Shown piece by piece: positions 54,356-61,749 of a stretch of 64,000 bases of DNA. Every line of letters starts with the position of its first letter. Position 1 is the first letter of the stretch. Below the pieces are notes generated by a model. The model did no database searches and was not told the DNA's origin. It saw only the letters and a list, made by a program, of their open reading frames with translations. The position numbers and the translations under genes were made by a program. The stretch is from the NCBI GenBank assembly GCA_009781315.1, contig WQYI01000001.1, forward strand, positions 124,001 to 188,000. The letters run 5' to 3'. The DNA is from Candidatus Endomicrobium embiratermitis. Its GTDB lineage: Bacteria; Elusimicrobiota; Endomicrobiia; Endomicrobiales; Endomicrobiaceae.

Positions 54356-54376
54356 GATTTCCGCGGCAATGACGAC
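54356..54376 (-). repeat. Truncated GTCATTGCCGCGG repeat
   Basis: On the minus strand GTCATTGCCGCGGAAATCC, half of the GTCAT-type palindromic element. It is the only clear trace of these repeats in the exopolysaccharide locus. Confidence 0.6.
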
Positions 54377-54407
54377 AAAGGCAATTCTTATAGTTCAAGG
54401 CGACAGA

Positions 54408-56150
54408 TTAATGGCTTTTTTTACTATTCTCATTGTAGTAATAGTAATATTTGTTGTACTTAAATCCTTTGTTTTCATACATTGTAAGTACTACTCCTAA
54501 AATATTAATACCTGCCGTTTTTAAATTATCAATAGCAGTTTTGGCAAGCTTTGCATTTGTTGAGGCCGTTTTAACTGCAAACACAGCGTTACTTACGAAT
54601 TTGCCCCATAAAAGAGTATCTGTTATAGGTAAAACAGCAGGACAGTCTATTATAACTCTGTCAAAATTTTTTTCAGCCCAGTGTATAAACGCTTTAAGTT
54701 TGGGCGTATTAAGAAGTTCCGCAGGATTAGGCGGATTAGGACCTGATGGCAATAAAAATAAACCATTCACATCGGATTTGACAACCGCGCTGTTTGCCGT
54801 TTTATCTATATTTTCCGCGTCATCTACAGCCAGTATATTGCTTAAACCTTTCTCATTAGAAATTTTAAATATTTTATGAAGCCTTGAGCGCCTTAAATCG
54901 CCGTCAATAAGCAATACTTTTTCGCCTGTTTGCGCCATAGCCACAGCCAAGTTGCAGGATAAATAACTTTTGCCTTCGCCTTGTATAGAACTTGCTATCA
55001 AAAGAGATCTGTCTTTAATGTTTGAAAGCGCAAATCCTATCATAGTTCTTATGTTTCTTATGGATTCTGACGATAAAAAATTTCCCTTTTCAAGCATTGT
55101 AGAATATTCTGTTTTGTTTTTTGACAGCTTTTCAATGTGAGACATTCCTAAAAAAGGCATCTTAAGTTTTACTTCAAGTTCTTCTGAATTTTTTATAGTG
55201 GTATCAAAAAGTTCCATAATAAAAGCAATGCAGAATGAAACTAAACAGCCCGCTAAAAAACCTATAATAAGGTTAAGTCTTTTATTTGGCTTATATGGTT
55301 TTACGGGTTCTATTGCTCTGTCTACTATTCTTATATTATTGCCTAAAAATTGGCCTGACAAATCTATTTTTACGCTTTGCAGTATTTTTTGAGTCTCGTC
55401 ATCTATTTTAGCCTTTATAGTGTTTATTTGTTTTTGAAGGGCGATTATATCAGGATGCTGGTCGGTATATTTGCCGGCAAGTTTGGCTTTTTGTATTTCA
55501 AGTTCGGTTTGTTCAGCCTTATACTTTTTTATAAGCTCGTTATTCACTACTTGCGGCATAGAATTTAATATATCCCTGTCTTTTTGGGTAGACTTGGAAT
55601 CGCTTTCGTTTAAAGCTTTTAAAACGTCTTGTGCTATTATAACGCGGTTGCTTATATTACCTGCAACATATAAATCAGCCATTGTATTGGCTATTTTTGC
55701 GGCTAGTTTCGGATCTACGGAACTTACTTCAAGATTTAAAAGACGGCTTCTAGGCACAGGAACTACATTTATTCTGTTTCTTAATTTTTCTATGCCCGTA
55801 ACTCTGCCGACAGGTCGGAATTCGTCGTACTGGGAAAGGTTTAGCTGTTTATAAACGCTTTCCAAAATAGTCCGTGATTCAAGCAATTTATATTGCGTTC
55901 TGTAATAATCCTCATCACTATTCCATGAGGACTGCGGATTGTAATAATCAACCCTTGCGGTATTTTCCCTGTCTATCATCAAAAGGACGCATGCTTTATA
56001 AACAGGCTGGGTTGTAAATGATATTACCAAAGAACCAAAAATGAAAAAAACGATTATAGCAAGCACAAGCCATAAACGCTTTGTTACAATGTGAAAGTAA
56101 TAAATAAAATCTAAATCGTTTGCTTGTAAAGGCTTGTCGTTATCTGCCAT
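54408..56150 (-). CDS. Wzc-like polysaccharide co-polymerase / BY tyrosine kinase
   Basis: 580 residues. The Wzz chain-length domain has membrane helices at about 30-52 and 288-312 and periplasmic coiled coil between (KYKAEQTELEIQKAKLAGKY). The cytoplasmic BY-kinase carries Walker A SSIQGEGKSYLS, Walker A' VLLIDGDLRRSRL and Walker B RVIIDCPAVL. A C-terminal tyrosine cluster (YNKYYYYYNENS) would be autophosphorylated. It controls polymer length and works with the OPX protein 14 bases upstream. The Wzb-like phosphatase at 59317 is the likely opposing enzyme. Confidence 0.95.
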   Translation of the reverse strand: MADNDKPLQANDLDFIYYFHIVTKRLWLVLAIIVFFIFGSLVISFTTQPVYKACVLLMIDRENTARVDYYNPQSSWNSDEDYYRTQYKLLESRTILESVYKQLNLSQYDEFRPVGRVTGIEKLRNRINVVPVPRSRLLNLEVSSVDPKLAAKIANTMADLYVAGNISNRVIIAQDVLKALNESDSKSTQKDRDILNSMPQVVNNELIKKYKAEQTELEIQKAKLAGKYTDQHPDIIALQKQINTIKAKIDDETQKILQSVKIDLSGQFLGNNIRIVDRAIEPVKPYKPNKRLNLIIGFLAGCLVSFCIAFIMELFDTTIKNSEELEVKLKMPFLGMSHIEKLSKNKTEYSTMLEKGNFLSSESIRNIRTMIGFALSNIKDRSLLIASSIQGEGKSYLSCNLAVAMAQTGEKVLLIDGDLRRSRLHKIFKISNEKGLSNILAVDDAENIDKTANSAVVKSDVNGLFLLPSGPNPPNPAELLNTPKLKAFIHWAEKNFDRVIIDCPAVLPITDTLLWGKFVSNAVFAVKTASTNAKLAKTAIDNLKTAGINILGVVLTMYENKGFKYNKYYYYYNENSKKSH

Positions 56151-56164
56151 TTAATATTTTTCCT

Positions 56165-56842
56165 TTAAAACACGCTTTGCGGAACAAAAATAACATCGCC
56201 CGGCATAAGGCTTATGTCAAGCGACTTGTCGCCTTGTTTCGTTATTTGTGACACGTCTATTTCTATGGTTTTATGCTCTCCGTTTTTTTCGGTGCGCAAA
56301 ACTTTTACCTTTGAAGGCGCGGCAATTTTTGTAAAACCGCCCGCCGAACTTATGGCTTCAAGCACCGTAAAAGTTTTTTCCGGAGGCATTTGGATGGCGC
56401 TTGGCTTTTCAACCTGCCCTAAAACGTAAATAGTTTTATTGCCGTATTCTTTAATAAATATCGTAAGAGACGGGTTTAAATAATATTTTTTAAGCGCTTC
56501 GGAAAGAGTTTTTTCGGCTTCATCAAGCGATTGTCCCGCTATTTTTATATTGCCGACCATAGGATAAGTTATTGTGCCGTTAGAATTTATCCTTATGGTT
56601 CTGTCCATATCTCCTTCCCTGAACATTTTAATTTCTATCAAATCTCCGGGCTGCAGAACGTACTCGTTGGACATTTTTATTTTTGATATGGCTTCCTGCA
56701 TTTGGGCGGATTCCGTATTTTTTGATTCCATTTCGTTATACATTTTGGACGATATCGTATTTTTGCGGGCGCCGGCGCACGAGGTGAGAAATAGTACAGC
56801 CAAAAACAGCAAATAAATAATACAGTATTTTAATTTTAACAT
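56165..56842 (-). CDS. Wza-like polysaccharide export lipoprotein (OPX), short form
   Basis: Lipobox LTSC (Cys22). The poly-export domain lies at about 58-130 (VLQPGDLIEIKMFREGDMDRTIRINSNGTITYPMVGNI) and one SLBB domain at about 140-205 (TIYVLGQVEKPSAIQ, EAISSAGGFTKIA, LMPGDVIFVPQ). 225 residues is much shorter than E. coli Wza (379). It ends right after SLBB, so the C-terminal amphipathic helix that forms the Wza outer-membrane pore appears missing. A partner porin is then expected; the barrel gene at 42536 is the candidate. Confidence 0.93.
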   Translation of the reverse strand: MLKLKYCIIYLLFLAVLFLTSCAGARKNTISSKMYNEMESKNTESAQMQEAISKIKMSNEYVLQPGDLIEIKMFREGDMDRTIRINSNGTITYPMVGNIKIAGQSLDEAEKTLSEALKKYYLNPSLTIFIKEYGNKTIYVLGQVEKPSAIQMPPEKTFTVLEAISSAGGFTKIAAPSKVKVLRTEKNGEHKTIEIDVSQITKQGDKSLDISLMPGDVIFVPQSVF

Positions 56843-56850
56843 AATATTTG

Positions 56851-56879
56851 ATTCTACAATTTTTTAAAATTTATTTCAA
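56851..56879 (-). promoter_or_regulatory. Sigma70 promoter for the wza-like gene, nearly leaderless
   Basis: On the minus strand TTGAAA (56874-56879), 17-base spacer, TAGAAT (56851-56856). Start of transcription is expected at about 56844; the ATG is at 56842. No ribosome-binding site. Confidence 0.7.
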
Positions 56880-56966
56880 TTGTTTTGTTGTTTTTAGATC
56901 AAATTGACAGGCTATTAGAAATTGCTGAAAGGAAATCAACCAAGAAAGTATTTAACCCTGCCGTAT

Positions 56967-57278
56967 TTATATTAACTCTGCAAGTTGCCTTTTGCTATAA
57001 ATAAATCTTCTTACTTCCATAGTATCGCCGATAATCACATAAAAGACTGTGAAATTCTTCACATATATTCTGTAATATGTTTCATTTCTGTCTTTTAGGG
57101 AATTGTACGGCTCAAAAGCCAAAGGAGAGGATAGCCTTTTTAATATTGATTTTTCAACAAGTGCAATCAATTTTAATGCCGCAGACTGATTTTTTAGCGC
57201 TTTTGAAATATAATCAACCGCTTTTGATAAATCTTCTTCAAAAAGAGGAAGATAGACAAGTTTATATTTCTTATTCAT
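56967..57278 (-). CDS. RelE/ParE-family toxin
   Basis: 103 residues of the ParE/RelE fold: KYKLVYLPLFEEDLSKAVDYISKAL at the N-terminus, LKDRNETYYRIYVKNFTVFYVI and MEVRRFIYSKRQ at the C-terminus. Such toxins cleave mRNA on the ribosome or poison gyrase; sequence alone does not say which. The start overlaps the antitoxin stop (TAATG). Confidence 0.88.
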   Translation of the reverse strand: MNKKYKLVYLPLFEEDLSKAVDYISKALKNQSAALKLIALVEKSILKRLSSPLAFEPYNSLKDRNETYYRIYVKNFTVFYVIIGDTMEVRRFIYSKRQLAELI

Positions 57279-57535
57279 TATTTTTTCACTCTGTTTCTAA
57301 GTCTTGTAAAAACTTCCTTATGACTATGACGGACGCTGTTTTCTTTTGCTGCTCTATCTGCGTCGTCAAGTTTTAATTCAATATCCTGAGTTAAATCGGC
57401 ATATTGGGCTAAATTCAAAATTACCATAGAGCCATATCCGTTTTTGGTGAGATATACGGGATTTCCTTCATTAACAATTTTTTCAATCTCAGGAAATTTA
57501 TTTCTTAAATCCGAAACAGGTCTAATTTTAATCAT
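57278..57535 (-). CDS. Phd/YefM-family antitoxin
   Basis: About 85 residues. IRPVSDLRNKFPEIEKIVNEGNPVYLTKNGYGSMVILNLAQYADL is the Phd/YefM DNA-binding domain; the C-terminal helix (about 50-85) would wrap the toxin. GGAGG 7 bases before ATG 57535 selects this start over 57547. It neutralises the ParE/RelE toxin encoded next and represses its own promoter. Confidence 0.9.
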   Translation of the reverse strand: MIKIRPVSDLRNKFPEIEKIVNEGNPVYLTKNGYGSMVILNLAQYADLTQDIELKLDDADRAAKENSVRHSHKEVFTRLRNRVKK

Positions 57536-57563
57536 AATATCCTCCATTTATTTATCTATCATT

Positions 57564-57592
57564 ATTTTATCACAATTTTATCATAGTGTCAA
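57564..57592 (-). promoter_or_regulatory. Antitoxin-toxin promoter with repeated operator
   Basis: Minus strand TTGACA (57587-57592), 17-base spacer, TAAAAT (57564-57569). The 9-mer TGATAAAAT occurs twice (57564-57572 and 57575-57583), 11 bases apart, covering the spacer and -10; it is a likely operator. Confidence 0.75.
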
Positions 57593-57593
57593 T

Positions 57594-59225
57594 TTATCGC
57601 ATTGTCGTTTTTATATTATCGCTTATATATTTAAACTCACGCAGATTTTTATTGGCAGGATAACGTTTAAGATATTTTGAAGTAAGATTGTCAAGCTTAT
57701 CCGAATATTCCGTCTTTTTTAATTCGTCGTGTTCCGATACAAACGCGTTATAATAAGCAATTGCCAGTCTTTCGGCGTACGGAGCAGACGGATAATAATA
57801 AAAACCGCGTTCAAAGTAGTCTGCTTTGCTTTCATATACTCTGGACGTTCCCATAAAAAAGTTATGCCATGCCAAAGTATATCTGAAATAAAACATTATG
57901 CTAAAGACCGCTAAAACCGTAATCGCGGTTTTTATAAAAAACGATTTGTTAAAAGATATGCGCCATCCGAACGTTTCGCTTGAAAGAGCGCCAAAAACAA
58001 TAAAAAAAGTCAGAGCATTTGCCGGAATATGAAAATCAAAATCAACAGCGCTGCCTAAACACATCGCAAATAAAGAAGCGGATAACGACAAAAACACAAT
58101 TTTCTTTTTGTTATCGTCTATTTTGTTAAGTCTGTTAAAAATATTATACGTTATTAAAATAATTGTTATAAATAAAATTAAACCGCCTGTTATACCGAAA
58201 CCTAAAACAAATTCCAGCCAGTCATTGTGTAATCTGTCTATATAACCGTCTACGTTTTTAATAAAATAATTGTCTATCCCCAGCGGAAAACTGCCGACAC
58301 CCACGCCAAAAGTAGGATATTCTTGAATCATATCGACTGCGCTTTTGTAAAGTTCAATGCGCACGGCTTCCGAATAGCCGCCGCTTCTTTGGGTAAATTT
58401 GTTAATAGCATTAACATTTATGCTTACCGCTTTAAACAAAACGATACTAAGAATTATTAAACCTGTGGCAGTTATAATTTTTGCGTTTTTTGTTTTAAAA
58501 AAATACAGAGAATAAACAAACAAAAACAATACTGAAGTAACGGTAAGCGCCATCATAGAGCCTCTTGAAAAAGTGCTTATAATGCCGAATGCCAAAATTG
58601 CCAAAACAGCGAAAGATAACAGATATTTCCCGATATTCTTTTCTTTATTGTCAATAAAGCTTTGTAAAAAATAACCGAGCGACGCGAAAAAACACATATT
58701 TAAAAATATGCCCGCGTGATTCCTGTTAACAAAAGGGCCGAAAGATCCTATAACAGTGCTTGTTTTTCTGAATAGAAGGATATATTCGTTTCTTACAAAA
58801 ATATTACTGATTGTTATAACGCCTAACCCGCATACCGTAAGGCACAAGCATAGAGTTTTTACGCTTTTAAAATTATCAAATACGCCGGCGCACGCTAGCG
58901 AAGCCGCGAATACCGTGAACATAAAAACTATTTCGTTAACGGAATAAAGTCTGCTTAAAGTAAGAGGGTAATACCCCGGCGTGTCAAGAATTGTTTTTTC
59001 ATTCAGACATTGTAAAACGGTTAATAACAGGCAGGCGATAAAAAACAGGAAAAGTATTTTATTTAAAGCCGTAAACTTAATATGGCCGTTTGCATACATA
59101 TACGCGATAAGCGGCGCGAAAATAAAAAACTGCATCAGGAGAACAGCCCACGGTTCAACCGCCGCGAAAGTGAAAACAGATATAAAAAGCGTCGTAATGA
59201 TAATTGTCTTTGAATATAAATTCAC
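57594..59225 (-). CDS. O-antigen ligase/polymerase (Wzy_C-type) membrane protein
   Basis: 543 residues with about 12 membrane helices. The conserved region GSFGPFVNRNHAGIFLNM and GVGVGSFPLGI.NYF...GYIDRLHNDWLEFVLGFGITGGLI, with the key His in HNDWLE, marks the O-antigen ligase/Wzy_C superfamily. It is followed by a periplasmic C-terminus that may be TPR-like. It could ligate or polymerise the polymer. Since an EpsG-type polymerase is also present, a ligase-like or alternative polymerase role is possible. It is transcribed first in the locus. Confidence 0.88.
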   Translation of the reverse strand: MNLYSKTIIITTLFISVFTFAAVEPWAVLLMQFFIFAPLIAYMYANGHIKFTALNKILFLFFIACLLLTVLQCLNEKTILDTPGYYPLTLSRLYSVNEIVFMFTVFAASLACAGVFDNFKSVKTLCLCLTVCGLGVITISNIFVRNEYILLFRKTSTVIGSFGPFVNRNHAGIFLNMCFFASLGYFLQSFIDNKEKNIGKYLLSFAVLAILAFGIISTFSRGSMMALTVTSVLFLFVYSLYFFKTKNAKIITATGLIILSIVLFKAVSINVNAINKFTQRSGGYSEAVRIELYKSAVDMIQEYPTFGVGVGSFPLGIDNYFIKNVDGYIDRLHNDWLEFVLGFGITGGLILFITIILITYNIFNRLNKIDDNKKKIVFLSLSASLFAMCLGSAVDFDFHIPANALTFFIVFGALSSETFGWRISFNKSFFIKTAITVLAVFSIMFYFRYTLAWHNFFMGTSRVYESKADYFERGFYYYPSAPYAERLAIAYYNAFVSEHDELKKTEYSDKLDNLTSKYLKRYPANKNLREFKYISDNIKTTMR

Positions 59226-59237
59226 AATTTGTATAAT
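59210..59237 (+). promoter_or_regulatory. Promoter for the phosphatase gene (rightward)
   Basis: TTGAAT (59210-59215), 16-base spacer, TATAAT (59232-59237). It faces a leftward promoter, so the two transcripts would overlap at their 5' ends. Confidence 0.5.
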
Positions 59238-59292
59238 AGCAGCGTTATGCCGCGTTCAATTTATGTTCCTGTAGTGCCAAGTTACGTTGGTT

Positions 59293-59321
59293 ATTATACA
59301 AAAAAGACGGGTATTTATGAA
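59293..59321 (-). promoter_or_regulatory. Promoter for the exopolysaccharide locus (leftward)
   Basis: Minus strand TTCATA (59316-59321), 17-base spacer, TATAAT (59293-59298). It gives a leader of about 60 bases before the 59225 start. Confidence 0.45.
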
Positions 59322-59772
59322 GATTTGTTTTATATGCACGGCTAATATTTGCAGAAGCTATGTTTCTGAAATGCTTTTAAAGCATTACTCGGGCATTAAT
59401 GCCGTAAATTTGGAAGTAATATCCAGAGGCATTTACGCGCAAGCCCATTTTAAAGTGCCGCAAAAAATTATCGATTACCTTAAATCAAAAAATATAGAAT
59501 TCGACAACCACGTTTCAACGCTTGTGTCGAAAACGGATATAGAAAGTTCGGACACGGTGCTTGTTATGGAGCACAGCCATTATGATTTTTTAACGAATAA
59601 ATATTCGCAGTTTAGCGATAAAATACATTTGCTTATGGGTTATGTTTACAATAAAGACGAAGAAGTTGAAGACCCTATAAGCGAAACCGGCAGAAGTTTT
59701 ATTAAACATATGGATATGCTGGATAAAATCATAAAAACTTTAAGTTCAAAACTTAATCCAATCAGCCTTTAG
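59317..59772 (+). CDS. Low-molecular-weight protein-tyrosine phosphatase (Wzb-like)
   Basis: 151 residues from ATG 59317. The P-loop C7-T-A-N-I-C-R13-S (CX5R) directly follows the first strand MKICFI, and the general acid is in EVEDPISE. Such enzymes dephosphorylate the tyrosine tail of Wzc-type kinases in capsule production. It is divergent from the exopolysaccharide locus, which encodes that kinase. An in-frame TTG at 59287 is an unlikely start, because the enzyme fold begins at MKICF. Confidence 0.93.
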   Translation: MKICFICTANICRSYVSEMLLKHYSGINAVNLEVISRGIYAQAHFKVPQKIIDYLKSKNIEFDNHVSTLVSKTDIESSDTVLVMEHSHYDFLTNKYSQFSDKIHLLMGYVYNKDEEVEDPISETGRSFIKHMDMLDKIIKTLSSKLNPISL

Positions 59773-59814
59773 TATCCTGCGTTACCTTCCAAATTTCCAA
59801 AAATCCGAAAAATA

Positions 59815-59823
59815 TGCTATAAT
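59815..59823 (+). promoter_or_regulatory. Extended -10 promoter for yggS
   Basis: TATGCTATAAT contains TGCTATAAT (TATAAT at 59818-59823), the same extended -10 seen before the HD gene, the autotransporter and tex. Confidence 0.6.
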
Positions 59824-59851
59824 CAAAGTTAATTTTTAATTTTAAAGAATA

Positions 59852-60562
59852 ATGAAAGATATTTGCGGCAATATTAATTCTATAAAAGACATTATAAATT
59901 CAATAAAAAATGCGTCAACAGGTAAATCGTCGGAAATTTTTCCGGTTGAAATAATTGTTGTTACAAAAACGTTTCCTTATACGGAAGTTTTAGAAGCGTT
60001 GAAGTGCGGAATAAAACATATAGGGGAAAGCAGGATTCAGGAAGCTCTTCCGAAATTTGAGCAGCTCGGAGCAAATCTCAACGGCATAACAAAGCATTTT
60101 ATCGGGCATTTGCAGTCTAACAAAGCTAAAAAAGCAGTTGAAAATTTCGATTTAATACATTCTTTAGACAGTTTAGACCTTGCCAAAGACATTAGCAGAC
60201 ATGCGAAAAACATAAATAAGGTGCAAAATTGCCTTATAGAAATTAAAGTTTCAAGCGAAGCTTCAAAAAACGGCGTTGCTCCGGAAAAAGCGGCGGAGTT
60301 TTACTGCGAATGTCTTAAAATTCCGAATATTTTGATAAAAGGATTGATGACCATAACTCCCATAGTCGAAAATCCGGAGGATGCGAGAGTTTATTTTAAT
60401 CAGGTTTATTCTTTGTTTTGCGATTTGAAAAAAGATAATCAAGATTTTAATATTTTGTCTATGGGAATGTCAGGCGATTATAAAATAGCCGTTGAAGAAG
60501 GCGCGAATATGGTGCGCATAGGTTCGGCTGTTTTCGGAGACAGGTATTATGGAAATAAGTAA
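59852..60562 (+). CDS. PLP homeostasis protein YggS/PROSC
   Basis: 236 residues, a single alanine-racemase-like barrel binding pyridoxal phosphate. IIVVTKTFPYTEVLEALKCGIKHIGESRIQEA contains the PLP lysine. HFIGHLQSNKAKKAV and LSMGMSGDYKIAVEEGANMVRIGSAVFG are the other signatures. It controls free PLP and amino-acid balance. It overlaps proC by 14 bases; yggS-proC-yggU order is common. Confidence 0.96.
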   Translation: MKDICGNINSIKDIINSIKNASTGKSSEIFPVEIIVVTKTFPYTEVLEALKCGIKHIGESRIQEALPKFEQLGANLNGITKHFIGHLQSNKAKKAVENFDLIHSLDSLDLAKDISRHAKNINKVQNCLIEIKVSSEASKNGVAPEKAAEFYCECLKIPNILIKGLMTITPIVENPEDARVYFNQVYSLFCDLKKDNQDFNILSMGMSGDYKIAVEEGANMVRIGSAVFGDRYYGNK

Positions 60563-61361
60563 AAAACTTTTTTTTATCGGTTCGGGAAATATGGCGGGCG
60601 CTATTATTTCCGGTCTTTTGCAGTCAAAGCTCGTCAAGCCTGAAAATATAGTCTGTAACGATGTCGTAAAAGAAAAAGTTATAGCTTTATCGGAAAGATT
60701 CGGTATTGCTATAGCGGAAAATAAAGCCGAAGCCATAATAGGCTCGGACATGATATTTTTATCCGTCAAGCCTCAGAATATGCCCGGAGTTTTTGAAGAA
60801 ATAAAACAATTCGTAAAAAAAGGCGCGATAATAATTTCAATAGCCGCGGGAATTACCACAAAGTATATAGAGGACAGCATAGGCAAACAAGTCGCAGTTA
60901 TAAGGGCGATGCCGAACACTCCCGCGCTTGTTCTTTCCGGAGCTACCGCTTTATGCAAAGGGCGTTTTGTTTCCGAGGACAGGCTGCAAAAAGTCAAACA
61001 ATTGTTTTCGGCCATAGGAAAAGCCGCTATAGTTCCCGAAGAAAAGTTCGACATTATCACCGCTCTTTCGGGTTCGGGTCCCGCTTACGTTTTTTATTTG
61101 TGCGAACTGATGCAGAAAGCCGCTATGGAAATGGGGCTTGAAAAAGAAACAGCCGAAGCTTTTGCCGTCCAGACTATATATGGTTCCGGAAAAATGCTTG
61201 ATATTACAAAAACGCCCGCTTATTTGCTTAAGGAGATCGTAAAATCTCCGAACGGCACTACCGAAGCGGCTTTAAAATATTTTGAATCTCAGAATCTTTC
61301 GTCTATAATTTCCAATGCTATGCAAGAGGCCGTCAAAAGGTCTAAAGAACTGAGCAAATAA
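60549..61361 (+). CDS. proC: Pyrroline-5-carboxylate reductase
   Basis: Last step of proline synthesis. N-terminal Rossmann fold FFIGSGNMAGAIISGLL, FLSVKPQNMPGV, ISIAAGITTKYIE, RAMPNTPALVLSGATALC and C-terminal ITALSGSGPAYVFYLCELM...GSGKML plus SPNGTTEAAL. 270 residues, normal. Confidence 0.97.
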   Translation: MEISKKLFFIGSGNMAGAIISGLLQSKLVKPENIVCNDVVKEKVIALSERFGIAIAENKAEAIIGSDMIFLSVKPQNMPGVFEEIKQFVKKGAIIISIAAGITTKYIEDSIGKQVAVIRAMPNTPALVLSGATALCKGRFVSEDRLQKVKQLFSAIGKAAIVPEEKFDIITALSGSGPAYVFYLCELMQKAAMEMGLEKETAEAFAVQTIYGSGKMLDITKTPAYLLKEIVKSPNGTTEAALKYFESQNLSSIISNAMQEAVKRSKELSK

Positions 61362-61383
61362 CTCCCAAGAGGGGGAATTAATA

Positions 61384-61647
61384 ATGGTTATAAAAGTAAG
61401 GGTTATTCCGAATTCCGTAAGAAACGAAGTAGTGAGCAGAATCGGCTCTATTTTAAGGGTTAAAATTTCCGCGCCGGCGGTTGAAGGAAAAGCCAACGAA
61501 GAACTTTGTGAATTTCTGTCGGATTTTTTCGACGTAAAAAGGTCTATGGTATTTTTAAGAAAAGGCGAACGCGGCAGAGAAAAAACTATTGAAATAAACG
61601 GACGTTCCGAAGAAGAACTGGACGAAGTGTTGGACACAATACCCTAA
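61384..61647 (+). CDS. DUF167/YggU family protein
   Basis: 87 residues. VIKVRVIPNSVRNEVV, RVKISAPAVEGKANEELCEFLSDFF, VKRSMVFLRKGERGREKTIEI is the full DUF167 fold. Function unknown; usually beside yggS/yggT/proC. GAGGGGG lies about 10 bases before the ATG. Confidence 0.94.
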   Translation: MVIKVRVIPNSVRNEVVSRIGSILRVKISAPAVEGKANEELCEFLSDFFDVKRSMVFLRKGERGREKTIEINGRSEEELDEVLDTIP

Positions 61648-61657
61648 ACGACAAAAG

Positions 61658-61740
61658 GCAATTAACAGATAACAAGTTACAATTGACAATAAGGCATTGC
61701 CGCTAATTGTTATTTGTAAATTGTTAATTTTTATTTGTAA
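61658..61740 (+). repeat. Heptamer-arm element F (AATTAAC/ATAACAA type)
   Basis: The left arm (61658-61690, CAATTAACAGATAACAAG) is inverted against the right arm (61704-61740, AATTGTTATTTGTAAATTG). The core is a short GGC-ATT-GCC hairpin (about 61693-61701). The ileS AAGG begins at its end. Confidence 0.75.
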
Positions 61741-61749
61741 GGATGTAAA

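Noticed and set aside
56890-57010. Plus-strand stretch reading LDQIDRLLEIAERKSTKK and onward, open for about 40 codons
   Set aside because: No start codon with a ribosome-binding site, no family recognised, and it overlaps the toxin end on the other strand. Could be a decayed gene, but support is too thin.
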